DNA of 64,000 nucleotides, taken from NCBI GenBank assembly GCA_944472135.2, contig OX235262.1, positions 82,496,903 to 82,560,902 of the forward strand, in the 5' to 3' direction. This DNA comes from Trichobilharzia regenti (taxonomy: Eukaryota; Platyhelminthes; Trematoda; Strigeidida; Schistosomatidae). The notes beneath the pieces are model-generated. The model made no database searches and was not told where the DNA came from. It worked only from the letters and a program-made list of their open reading frames with translations. Of this stretch, positions 11,481-21,788 are shown piece after piece (position 1 is the stretch's first letter; every line of letters begins with the position of its first letter). A program made the translations under genes and the position numbers.

Positions 11481-12150
11481 ATACTTGTATACACAAAATA
11501 ATTATATATAAATGCGATTGTGCAGCTAAGTGAATGAATTCGCCGAAAACAGCAATGTGAATTATTTATGTTAGACAGTTGGAGGCCATTGGAGTGAAGC
11601 TTTGAACCTATGCTTCCTACATTTTAACATCTACTAACCAGCAAGACGTATCTGCAACCCTGAAGGAACACATAACCCTTCTGAGATTCGAAGCCGTGCT
11701 GCAGTCACAGACGTTAACCACCCCACACACCCCCAACCCAAGCTATTTCGACCCGCAATAATAACAATAATAAACAACAAAGATATTCGTTTCAATCATT
11801 TATTTTTGAAAATATAAAACGTCCAGTCGAAGTAGTGCCATGCACACACACACACACACAGAAAAGCAAGCCATCTATATATAGCTACCAGAATGAAAGA
11901 AGATAGCAGTAACAATCAAAAGTTAACTGTTATCACTTTTTTATTTTTACAAAATTACAAAAGTGATAATTGACAATTGTCTTATTCAATCTGTGAACAA
12001 AATAATTACAGTTAATGATGATTCAGAAATCAACACGTCTCGTAGTAGAATGAATGTATGTAGGAATAAAAAAGAAAACCAACAAATCCTAGATACAATA
12101 TGTGTTATATCCTATAATATAATACGTCATACACAGGTGTCACTGTGTGT
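11481..12150. other. Intergenic, simple repeats
   Basis: Holds a short (CA)n run near 11843-11860 and AT-rich sequence. It lies downstream of the TNFAIP8-like gene in minus sense, so part may be its 3' flank. Confidence 0.4.
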
Positions 12151-12154
12151 ACCT

Positions 12155-12160
12155 TTTATT
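12155..12160 (-). promoter_or_regulatory. Candidate polyadenylation signal
   Basis: AATAAA on the minus strand, about 50 bases beyond the stop codon of the TNFAIP8-like ORF. Confidence 0.5.
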
Positions 12161-12207
12161 CTCTGAGATCATCAAAACAAGGAAGAGACTAACCCATTTT
12201 TTAAAAT

Positions 12208-12912
12208 TTACTTCATTTGACTAATTAAAAGATTTAAATGATTCACTAAATTACGTAATTCAGCTTTTTGAGATTCATTCGCTGATTGATTGTATACAGC
12301 GTCTAAAAAATCATTTGAACTAAGTACATTGAAAAAGTATTTAATCCGTTCAATAGACTTTTGACTTAGATATGGTGTTACAGCTTGACAAATACTATCT
12401 TTACAGCCATCTAATTGTTCTTTAAGAAAAGCATAATTATAAGTATAATCTGTTTGAGCAAAACTTATCAGTGTTAAACCAATTGTACGACTTTTCTCTT
12501 TAATCTCATGTATATTTGTATAATCTTCTTCAGATAAACTACGTTGTTGTGAGATAACTCCAATTTTGCCAATTGTTTTAACTAATGACTTGTATAATTG
12601 TTTCACTTCACTTTCAGGTTTAATATATAATTTCATCAAAGCATATAAAGCAGTTAATGCCTTGTAAGCTCGATTACCAATGATAGATTTAATTGATTGT
12701 CCATTTCGCATGACACGACCTACAAGTCGTTTTTGAGCACGAAACCATATTGATTGCGTATTATTCTTTTTATCTAATACATTATTCGACTTTTGATCAT
12801 CTTCAGAGCTTAAACTGAGTTCATCTTCATTATTATCATCATCGTCGTCATCATTGTCAAGGCTGCTATCACATGAATTGTTACGAGTATATTTACCAAC
12901 AGGTGTTACCAT
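12208..12912 (-). CDS. TNFAIP8-family (TIPE) protein
   Basis: Intact ORF of 234 residues with an ATG start and no introns. The N-terminal 50 residues are a low-complexity acidic tail (NDDDDDDNNEDE). From about residue 55 the sequence follows the TNFAIP8/TIPE helical fold: RAQKRLVGRVM, YKSLVKTIGKIGVI, TIGLTLISFAQTDYTYN (family members have a VSFHQVDYTFD-like tract), a QLDGCKDSICQAVTPYLSQK tract and NDFLDAVYN near the end (family: EFLAALYN). Vertebrate members are about 185-200 residues, are cytosolic, bind phosphoinositides and affect cell survival and inflammation; the role in a worm is unknown. The acidic extension is unusual. This is the only convincing host gene here; a 5' non-coding exon may exist. 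Confidence 0.85.
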   Translation of the reverse strand: MVTPVGKYTRNNSCDSSLDNDDDDDDNNEDELSLSSEDDQKSNNVLDKKNNTQSIWFRAQKRLVGRVMRNGQSIKSIIGNRAYKALTALYALMKLYIKPESEVKQLYKSLVKTIGKIGVISQQRSLSEEDYTNIHEIKEKSRTIGLTLISFAQTDYTYNYAFLKEQLDGCKDSICQAVTPYLSQKSIERIKYFFNVLSSNDFLDAVYNQSANESQKAELRNLVNHLNLLISQMK

Positions 12913-13097
12913 GAGTGTTATGAAAAAAAGATGTTAATAACAGCTGAAAGCTCTGGCGGACAGATGGTGAGAGAAAGGATTGTCCACTGAAATGGCCAGT
13001 CAGTTGCGTAGAAAACTACTTTCAGCTGAAAAAAAGAAGAACAATAACAATTATCAAACATCTTCGGTGGTTAAATAAAGAACTGTAAATATTTAAG
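12913..13097. promoter_or_regulatory. 5' flank of the TNFAIP8-like gene
   Basis: AT-rich region upstream of the ATG on the minus strand. No TATA box or splice acceptor stands out. It is short because the SMalpha-like repeat begins at 13098. Confidence 0.3.
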
Positions 13098-13490
13098 TGT
13101 TGGTTTGTAGGGATTTGGTTGGTTACGGGTTTTCATAATGAACTGACATTGATTAGAGGACCATTGGAAAACCTGGGGTTCTAGTGACAAGTCTTGACCA
13201 GTAGGGTGCAGCAGGTCGGGTGTGAGGAGAAATGCTTGCCGAAAACATTGGCTAGGAGTCGCACTATGTCATGAATTGGCAGAAGTTGGAATTCATGGGC
13301 TGGTCATTCGACCGGGTCCCAGTGGCTTAATGGTATACGAGGTCGCCTTGTAACCAGAAGGTCCTGGGTTCGAACCTCGGTGGGTGCGTACTGATGAAGA
13401 ATCTCAAACTAGGACGAAACAGCTGTCCAGTACTCCCAGGTTTTCCGGTGGTTCTCTAACCACTGTCAGCTCATGATGAAATCCTGTAAA
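13098..13490 (+). repeat. SMalpha-like foldback repeat, copy C
   Basis: Same plan as the 2.7-kb copy: an inverted left arm (TAGGGATTTGGTTGGTTACG...CATTGGAAAACCTGGGG), a shared middle (GAATTGGCAGAAGTTGGAAT), a tRNA-type B box GGTTCGAACC (13367-13376), a hammerhead-like core, and a right arm (CCCAGGTTTTCCGGTGGTTC onward). It lies about 200 bp upstream of the TNFAIP8-like gene. It is the best preserved of the three copies. Confidence 0.7.
13383..13440 (+). ncRNA. Candidate hammerhead ribozyme (SMalpha type)
   Basis: The three core elements are present in order: CTGATGA (13391-13397), GAAA (13416-13419) and GTC (13425-13427, predicted cleavage after C). Flanking GTAC tracts can form the start of stem I. 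Stem II is degenerate (extra AGAA against the usual short GTCC/GGAC stem). Stem III, ACAGCTGT, is a perfect palindrome with no loop, so a single unit would fold poorly and a dimer would be needed. Core by sequence only; activity doubtful. Confidence 0.5.
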
Positions 13491-13779
13491 AAACTGTAAA
13501 GCTGACAGTTGTTAGTGCAAAGGCCTTATTAGGATTCATTGGCGAATTTCGTTCTCCATTTATTGAACAAATGTATTGGTCTACTATCTAAATCACTGAA
13601 ATGAGTGGGATATGTATGATCGAGTTTAAGTATTGCAAAAAGCCTGTATATTCTGCGTCATAACTTTTCCAAAAGTGGCCAAGTTTTAAAGTAGACCTGT
13701 TATACACAAATGCAAAATAGAAAAAAAGAAGACTTAATCGATCTAGAACACTATAAAGAGTGAATGCATTCTCCTCACT

Positions 13780-14650
13780 GATAAAGATTTTGAGCCATAT
13801 CACCAGGAGTCTCCAGCCATTGGTTCTTAAAATCTCGAGGAGGCGGACTAGACAGTTTACATGTATCTACGTGTTTCAAACCAACTGTTAGAGATTCCAT
13901 CAAGTGATGCCAGGTTTTGTATGCATCATATGTGTTCAAGCCATTTGAAGTGATATACAGCTTCACAACTTCACTTTCGGCAGTCATATCTCACGACCGT
14001 AAAGCAGAATAACAGGGCAAATAGGTGTCCTTTTTAATCGATAACAGGATACCATATCTACGCCAGAGATGAAGTAAATCAATGAATACTCGACAGGCAA
14101 TTTTATCGATATTGAGATTTCGTTAGCGACCAGTTCATTAGAATTGATACAACTTCCTAAATAATGAAAGTGGTCACGAAGTTCAATGAAAATTCAACGA
14201 AAGCTCCGCAACTAAACCAACCAGCTCAGAGAACACTACGAACTGACTTTAATCCCTATCATTAAACTAGAAGTAGATGCATATCAGTCCTGCAGCATCC
14301 TCCAGCATTTCACAGAGACATGTCAAACATAACAAGATTTCTGTTCAAGGCATTCAGAAGACACTAAATCTTCTCAGTGTCTTCACCTAGAAGGGCGATA
14401 TCATCTGCTAAAGTTGGGGAGTATGACATCATTTCAGATAAAAACTACCCATAAGCTCTAACGCGGCTGACTGAGTTCAAATATAATACTTTGATTAGTG
14501 TGATATATTCTATAGACACTTTCACGGCAAAACATTGCCAGATCAAGAAATATGGCAAGCAGTGGATATTGATAAGCATACCTATGTTTCGGAATTTCTC
14601 TGAGTGAAAAAATAGTCAATAAACTCCCATCCTATCCTAAAGCCAATCTG
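13780..14650 (-). pseudogene. Non-LTR retrotransposon RT remnant
   Basis: Minus-strand fragments match the second half of a LINE reverse transcriptase: LADDIALLGEDTEK (about 14385-14440, a decayed YADD box), HFHYLGSCINSNELVANEI (about 14110-14190) and PVILLYGREI (about 13990-14020, usually LLYG.E.W). Upstream, IGF.IGWEFIDYFF (about 14590-14650) resembles the QaGFR...D.I RT tract. Many stops. It differs in sequence from the 6-kb RTE copy, so it is another LINE family or a more decayed relative. Confidence 0.6.
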
Positions 14651-17600
14651 ATTTTACACTGGTTTATTTCTTCCCAGGATAGGTCTGGTATGCCAGCCCA
14701 ATAACCACGATAGGATTGCACCCATCAGTTGAGAATATTAATACTGGCTAGGAGGCGACAGTATATTGAAATGTGAGACAACACTTCCATTCCCCAAAAG
14801 GTTAAAACGTTCTGAAGGACAAAATATGGTAAAACAAAGGGAGAAAGCTAAGTAAACATCAAAGAAATATCAGTCTTGATATCAAAGCAGTGTCAGTTCT
14901 CATTAACTTTTATACTTGTCTGAATGAATTTCATAAAGTCGTCAAGTCGGCGAAACAGTTCCCTTATTGAATAAAATCAACTGTAATCTAGAAGTGATGA
15001 ACAAACACACAGAGCAATGAAAAAATTTTACCACGGATATCCGTTATTTTACATTAATGGAAAAGCATTGTAAATCTTATATTTGATATTCTAACCAACA
15101 CTGCAAATTTGTAGGAGGTAAAAAAAGAGGTCGAGGTGTTACACTCTGTCTTAAAAATCCCGAAAATCATTCAAATAACAACACGGATACATGAACTTTT
15201 CAGATGCTATCAATGGTTTTCCAGATAGTATAAACTCAGACACGCTCCTTTCGTTACAGCAAAAACTCATTATTTATCATTAAAACAAAACCTTCGAACG
15301 TTGTGGGAACCAACAGATGCGCCAAACGAAACTTTGTAGTTTGTCCCAGGTCTAGGATACTGCCTGGATGACCAGACAAAAACTGGTGATTGTCCTGACG
15401 GGCTTCACTCTGAGGCTATGATTTGAATTTCGATGCACAAGGCTTATATATCATTTAATCCTTTCGGATTCCAGAATCTATGTATACCATAGGTTTGGAA
15501 TCCGGGTTTTCTAGTTACCCTAGATAGACAAGCACGTCGACCAGTCCAATTATAAGCTCCAGACACCAGTGTCCACCCTTTTATCTATGTAAGGGACACT
15601 CCTACTGCGTGTAGGCAGTGAATGGGACTTAGCTGTCAAAGACTATAGACGCGCAGGGACACTGAGGAATTTTAGGGAATAGACTGACGTCCACCTACCG
15701 TCGGCCGTTCTAGACTGTCTCATAAATACTTCGTACTTTAACAGTACAAAGCACACTATGCCTAGGACACTCAGTGAAAACCGAGAAGAATTAAAAAAGT
15801 TGAGAGCACACCACTTACCTATGTAGTAGCTCTCTAATAAATAAGTTTTATAATTCTACAATCAACGAAAATACATTTCACTAGGTGTTTTTGCACAACT
15901 TTTCGGTTTAACTGAAACTATGACTAATTTCTTGAGTAAAAAATAGTTGCAAACTTGTTGTACAAATATGCAATTACATATGCAAATTAACTACAATTCA
16001 ATTATTTAAAATTCCTGAACACATATCACAAATGGCAACAATTTATAAACACGATCATTTTCAATATTCGTTGAATGCATGCTTGTACTGAGTTGTCAGT
16101 GTGCTTTAGGAACAGAATGACAGAAGATGAAATATAATATCACTTAACAGAAATTCTGAAGGAAAAAAAAAGTATTAGCACACTGTCTTCGTTTTGAATG
16201 ATTATTTGCATATTTACAAGTTTACTTTACTTAGAAAACCAAAAATGTGTGTACATATCAAAATGACACATTAACTTCAATATTGTGTATGTTTTTGTTA
16301 CCAACGTACCCAGACAAAAACAAAATTAAATGTTTTTATAAAGCCGAAAACAGATAAATGTTAAACTGACTAGTAAGCGATTTTGTAGGAAGATGTATGT
16401 TCGGTAAGTCATAAAGCCATCTGTTACGGTCGACGGCAGTTGGACTTCGGTGTTCTTCTCAAAATGCCCTTATACGGCCACTCACTGAGAACGGTCTCCA
16501 CAAAGGTGAAAGGAGGGAATGCGAATGTCTGGTGCTTACAACTGGACTGGTGGACACGCATATCTTCTAAGAAGGGTTAGAGAACTCTGACTCTAAATCT
16601 ACTGTGTAGATGGGTTCCAGAAATCAAAAGAATCAAATGGTGTACGGACATGTTTCAGTCCCTGGAAACCATGGGAAAGTATCTCTTGGCGCCACTCTGC
16701 TAACTTGTAGATCAGCCTTCAGGTAAAATGGTAAGGGATAGCTCCTTAAGATAGCCAGGTGGTTAGGTCTGAACGTCAGAGCAGTATCCCTGCCCTCTCA
16801 TAAACTATAAGATTTTGTGTGATACATTTGTTGGTGCCTGTAGTGTGCTAAGCTGGTGTTTCAGTAATAAAAAAATGATAAAACAACAAACAACTTTTCA
16901 TTATGCAATAGTAAGTTATCAGGAATATTCTAACAGAGACTGATGCAGGCAAGAAGCTCAATTAACTGATCTGAACTATCTAGTGAACAAGAAGCCGGAA
17001 TCAAATAACATGCACTTTTATCTAGATACTCACCCAGTAGCTTAAGTAACTGAAGACGACAAATATTCAAGTCTTGTCCGATGTAGAATCTTTAAATTTA
17101 TAAATATAATATAGGATTCTCAAATAAAATACAAAGCAACACAATATCGCTTCCTTTTACTATGATCATATCAAAATAGTCACACACATACTTCAATACA
17201 TGATATGTAAGGCTGACTTTGACATAATTAGAGACGGGGCTACTGTATTAGCGAAACTAGTACTACAACATTTCTGTCACACTCAATAAAAATGGGGCTG
17301 AAAATTATTTTACTGTGTATCATTGAATTGGCACACTTACGATGGAATTACATTTTATTTCACTTATTACGCTTATTTCACTCCAACATAGTTAAAATTG
17401 TAAATTTAAATGTCTTCTTTGTATTCGCTCCAGGTTGTGTGTTTTCATTTCGCTTGATGACACAAACCACTAAATGATATCAGAAGTAGTAGACTACTAA
17501 TGTTTAGCAGAATAAACCGTGTTGGATCCTCACTTCGAACTGTGTAATTCGAAAATGTTGTAATCGATAAAATGTACCACCAGTATGCCGAGTTAGCTGA

Positions 17601-17989
17601 CCATGAGCTTAGGCGATACAGGCACACCACTGATGAGCTCAGCCACAAACAAGCGAAAAACGATTTATTTAGATCTGGATAAGAAATATTACTGCTTGAT
17701 GTGAGTAACTTTTATAATAACAGTCTGTAGAAACAAATAGGTCAAGTATTATGATCTAATTAGTTTTTGTCCCCAGTGGAAACTGTGACAAATTTCCACC
17801 TCTCACTGTGAAGTTTATAAATAGAAAATTCGATTTCGTCATCCAATTTCAAAACAGATGAGCTATTAAAAACCCTTGCAAATGAAATAACTACCTTTCC
17901 TGATGGTCATAACTGTGATTGTTTTGGCCTAGGAGATTTTGAGATCAATATTTTTTACTGCATCACTTAATATCTTCCCAAATAAACCG
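14651..17989. other. No recognisable gene
   Basis: About 3.3 kb. Segments near 15300-15770 and 16400-16860 are less AT-rich than their surroundings and look like decayed dispersed repeats, possibly LINE 5' parts, but I can name no domain. No ORF longer than about 70 codons has a recognisable motif. Confidence 0.4.
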
Positions 17990-18265
17990 ATCTGATATGG
18001 AAATACATTTTACCATAGTGCCCAAGTTCTACACTTACATTAATTCGTTTGAGTACCAGACCTTTAAAAATTCCCTCGTATTCTCCGTGAATACATGAAT
18101 ATGAAAACTGACACACGCTTGTATTCCACTTACAAGTCACTATTGTAACAACTATTTTGTTATTTTGTTTACACCTGTAATTGTTTTGTGTAATCATAAA
18201 ATCTTATGCATAATGGAGTTACACTCTACCACAGTGCCCAAGTTTTATACTTATATCAATTTTGT
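17990..18265 (+). repeat. Two-copy direct repeat shared with a PLE flank
   Basis: ATTTTACCATAGTGCCCAAG (near 18007) and CTCTACCACAGTGCCCAAG (near 18224), each followed by a similar TT.TACACTTA-type tract, sit about 215 bp apart. The same tract occurs inverted at about 3560-3590 beside the first PLE. Likely PLE terminal sequence. Confidence 0.45.
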
Positions 18266-18829
18266 GTAATCGGTTTTATAAGATTGACCACTCATACATT
18301 TTCTTATTTTCCAACACACAAACTACGGATTATGTAACTAATGGTTTGATTTTCAAAGATAGTTCTACCTTTTAATTGTTACACCAATTGTTAGCAAACT
18401 GATCATCACTATAATGGTAAATTTTGTACTGTTTAAAAATTGTTAAACATGTTACATTGGAGCCATCGATGAGGAAACTACTACTCCATTGAATTTGTTA
18501 TAGCTTAAATTATAGCAGCTTTCGACGCTTCAGCATAAAACATTTAATTTGGGCAGAAGAAACCATGTAAGCATTACCCAACAATGCTGAACACATCTGG
18601 AAATACACAAAAATTCAATGTTTAAGTTAGATGGAGTTCATGGAGTGTGACATACTTACACTTCAGTAGTCGAATATGTGAACAGATAAAAGGAACACAA
18701 ATACCTACAGTATAACCTGTTACTTAGCGACTAGAAACTATATTCTATCTAATAATCAAATCAAAAATTCGGCTTCATCAAGTGGACGACATAGTCATCA
18801 TAAATAGGGGAAGTGATTCAAAATGGTCT

Positions 18830-19260
18830 CATAATCTTGTGAAAAATGTTTACAGGGAAATTAAATTTACGACAGGAGAAAAAACAGGGAGCCAAAACAC
18901 ATTTTTGGATTTCTTGGACAAGAAGGTGAAAGTGGAGAAATCGTAGACACACATACAGTAAGTTAACTCATACATACCAAGTACTTGATTGTAACAATCC
19001 AACAACACATACAAGATGCATGCAAAATTTATTCAAAGGGGCCGGAACATACTGCTTAATTCCTCTCTCGCAAATGATACAGCGAAAACATTTTTCTGTC
19101 ATATAGGAAAATGTGCACCCTCGAAATCACACCAAAAGTTTTTTATGAGGTATCATAGAGATAAACCATGTAGCCAGGCTAAAGTATATATTTATGCATG
19201 GTGGCGATAACTTCTGGGAGATCGAATTTAGGAAAGTGGTAAATCGACTCGAGGCGAAAT
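18830..19260 (+). pseudogene. Highly decayed Penelope-like fragment
   Basis: Plus-strand frames read EIKFTTGEKTGSQNTFLDFL, then a THIQ...VNSYIPSTCL tract and SNNTYKRCMQNLFKGAGT. This parallels the PLE region after the RT active site (FLDvlV.R...THT..YL...SNHP...K...V..L). A PLE-flank repeat lies just upstream. Assignment rests on weak, scattered similarity. Confidence 0.35.
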
Positions 19261-21190
19261 TTCACAAGGTGAAAAGCAATGAATCTAAAGAAATATAGGT
19301 GAAAGTAATTAATGGTTTCAGACACCTAAATCTGGTGATTTGAATCTGACAGTGGAACACATACGATTATTATCAAAAACCTCACGACCAGCTAGTTATT
19401 TTATACCTTGATATCTATATGTGAATATCAAATAAACTTCCTTACTCGCCAGAAATGAAATGTACGGTGCCTAGAAATTTCATACTTTATAAACATATGT
19501 ATTGTTGCAAAACTTTACGTGATGTAATAAATATTAAAGTAAAATGTAATATGTTCAGTATGTGATTCACCTCTGTCATATGAAGATGATGATGCATTTC
19601 TGCTCCTAACCCACACCCACTTTAAGAACAGGGAGTGAAATAACCGACAACAAAGTTCAGGTCACTTGGTATCCCTAAAAGACTGATGTCTGACAAAAAC
19701 GAAAATATAAGCACCACAATGAGAAAATGTGTCAAGAAATCTAATAGATAAACCATGAGACACACAAACATCCGTGAAAATAACACTTGCTGACGTTAAC
19801 ACAAAATCCAGCATAGATTTCCCAAAAATGCCTGTAAAAAGCTACCAAATGAAACCAAGAAGAACTATATAACGGTTCATTGAAATACAGTAGCATCAAC
19901 GACAAACTGTGTTGTAAAAATACGTACTGTTTGCAGATAAATTAGGCTTTAATGTCTCAAACGTGTCATTCTTTTTAAGACTGGAATTGAAAATCTTAGC
20001 ATGACTGTGCTTCAGGCTTCAGAGGATTTATTACAGCCGAAGACTTAACGATTAATCATTATAAAAGTGAAATGTCAATACTGATGACAAAATATGTCGG
20101 GCAGTACAGCCCGGGATCTTATTACCGGAAAATAATCCATATGAAAATTATGCTTAGTTAACTTGTGAAGGGTTTAGCTGTAAAATAACTGCAGTCACTT
20201 ATTTTAGGAGAAATCTGAACGCAATCATCTGCACAAAATGAAATAGTCGTATAATATATAAAAGATAGGTTCACACGAAGTCATTTTATATGGTGTAAAA
20301 TCAAAGTTACCGCAAAGTGTTATGTAGAAATACAGTAAACACAGCACGTGAACAGATAAAAAGTCGAAAAGTAAACCAAGGTTGTTTTCGGTTCAATGTG
20401 ATGTATTTAAACAAATTCCTTTGAATCATTCAATGCCAGTTATTTCCAACATTTTTAGGCCGAAAGCTGAAGACCTATAATATTTTAAGACCAATGGCCT
20501 ACAGTTACATTCCTACTTAATGATGAGAGCCAGCTGTCACTGTTTTAGAAGATGTAGGCACTCTGTTGTGCGTTGCGGCCATTCAGCAAATCACCGTGCT
20601 TTGTTCCATTGCTCGTAAAGCCATCCAGGTTATCTTCTCCCTTAAAGATACTCTTTAAAAAATAAACACCTTGTTTTTGTCTACTGCATTCCTGTTGTTG
20701 CTCTGTATTTTTGAAATGGTTCTCCTCCAACGTAGGGTATTGGCAGAGTGCATTGTTAACAGTGTGCTCTGAGAACTTCTCTGGCTTTTCACCCTGAATC
20801 CCTAGAGATGTGATTTTCTCCATGCTGCCATTATGTTAACTCCATATTCTTCCCGATAGAACAGATCAATCGCAAGTGCATTACCTTGCTATCAAAACTC
20901 ACGTTGAAATACTCGACATTTTGAGAGCGGCATAGTACATTCACAACGTGGACTATCGAACTGAGTGAAATTTGCCTTGGTGCTGAAACGTTAGGTGGGT
21001 GCCCGAGATATAAATTCTCTGCGTGGCGCCGCGTTTGCTGGCTTCAGAAATGGGGACTCTTGAAGGGCCACTACGCTGTAGCGATCTGACAAAAATAAAT
21101 AAAATATGTCCAGGGAATCAAGGGAATCCCTGAATCAAAATTGTCTTCATACGTTTCAAATATACACTTTGCAAATTTCTTTGATGGACA
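19261..21190. other. No recognisable gene
   Basis: AT-rich stretch with one minus-strand ORF of 92 codons (20545-20823) that resembles nothing I know. It ends at the 5-bp duplication of the gypsy-like element. Confidence 0.4.
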
Positions 21191-21195
21191 GTAAG
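21191..21195. repeat. Target-site duplication, left (gypsy block)
   Basis: GTAAG directly before the first LTR; the same five bases follow the third LTR. Confidence 0.85.
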
Positions 21196-21202
21196 TGATA
21201 GG

Positions 21203-21445
21203 ATCCCACATATTTTGGTATTGACTGTTTAAACTTGCATATATGGTATGTTATCATTCTCACACATTTTGGTATTGACTGCTAATTTTGTATATTATCA
21301 TTCTCACGCATTTTGGTAGTGACTGCTAATTTTGTACATATGGTATATTATCATTCCCACACATTTTGTTACTGACTGTCAATGTCGCACATATGGCATA
21401 TTGTCATTTCTCACACACTTTGTTATTGGCTATTAAGGTCAATTA
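21203..21445 (+). repeat. Five imperfect U3 direct repeats
   Basis: Units of about 44-56 bp, each starting CNCACRCATTTTG and usually ending TATTATCATT, begin near 21203, 21259, 21303, 21356 and 21409. They differ by internal deletions of a CATATGG segment. They occupy the U3 part of every LTR of this element, where enhancers normally lie. Confidence 0.85.
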
Positions 21446-21483
21446 TTTCAAATGCTGTTAGCTGTCCATATTGTTGTAAAATG

Positions 21484-21491
21484 TATAAATA
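21484..21491 (+). promoter_or_regulatory. LTR TATA box
   Basis: TATAAATA in a CG-free context, just downstream of the U3 repeats. Copies occur one and two units later (23831-23838, 26178-26185). Confidence 0.6.
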
Positions 21492-21788
21492 CCATGGCTT
21501 TCTTTATCGTTGTTGCACTTCAATACACAGTCACAGTCCAGCCTTTGTCTTTTGATATTTGCGTGCTTTACTAAGTCGGAAGGTACGACAAGCAGATAGA
21601 CAGATTAGTTCAGGCGCAGACAGAATAGGGTGAAAACGTCTTCATTCAATACCCTACCGTTATAACAAATTGGCGACGGGGTTTTACCTTAATTCAGTGC
21701 AGTTATAACAAGCAAACGACGACAGTTTTTATTCTGTTCAGCGCAACTATATAACATTTTTGACTGTGTTAATTACAACCCAATTACA

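Larger units (their letters stand above)
21196..21667 (+). repeat. Gypsy-like LTR 1
   Basis: Begins TGATAGGATCCC and ends CCGTTATAACA (TG...CA). U3 holds five imperfect repeats, followed by a TATA box at 21484-21491. A putative primer binding site starts two bases after the LTR (TTGGCGACGGGG); I cannot assign the tRNA. Confidence 0.93.
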
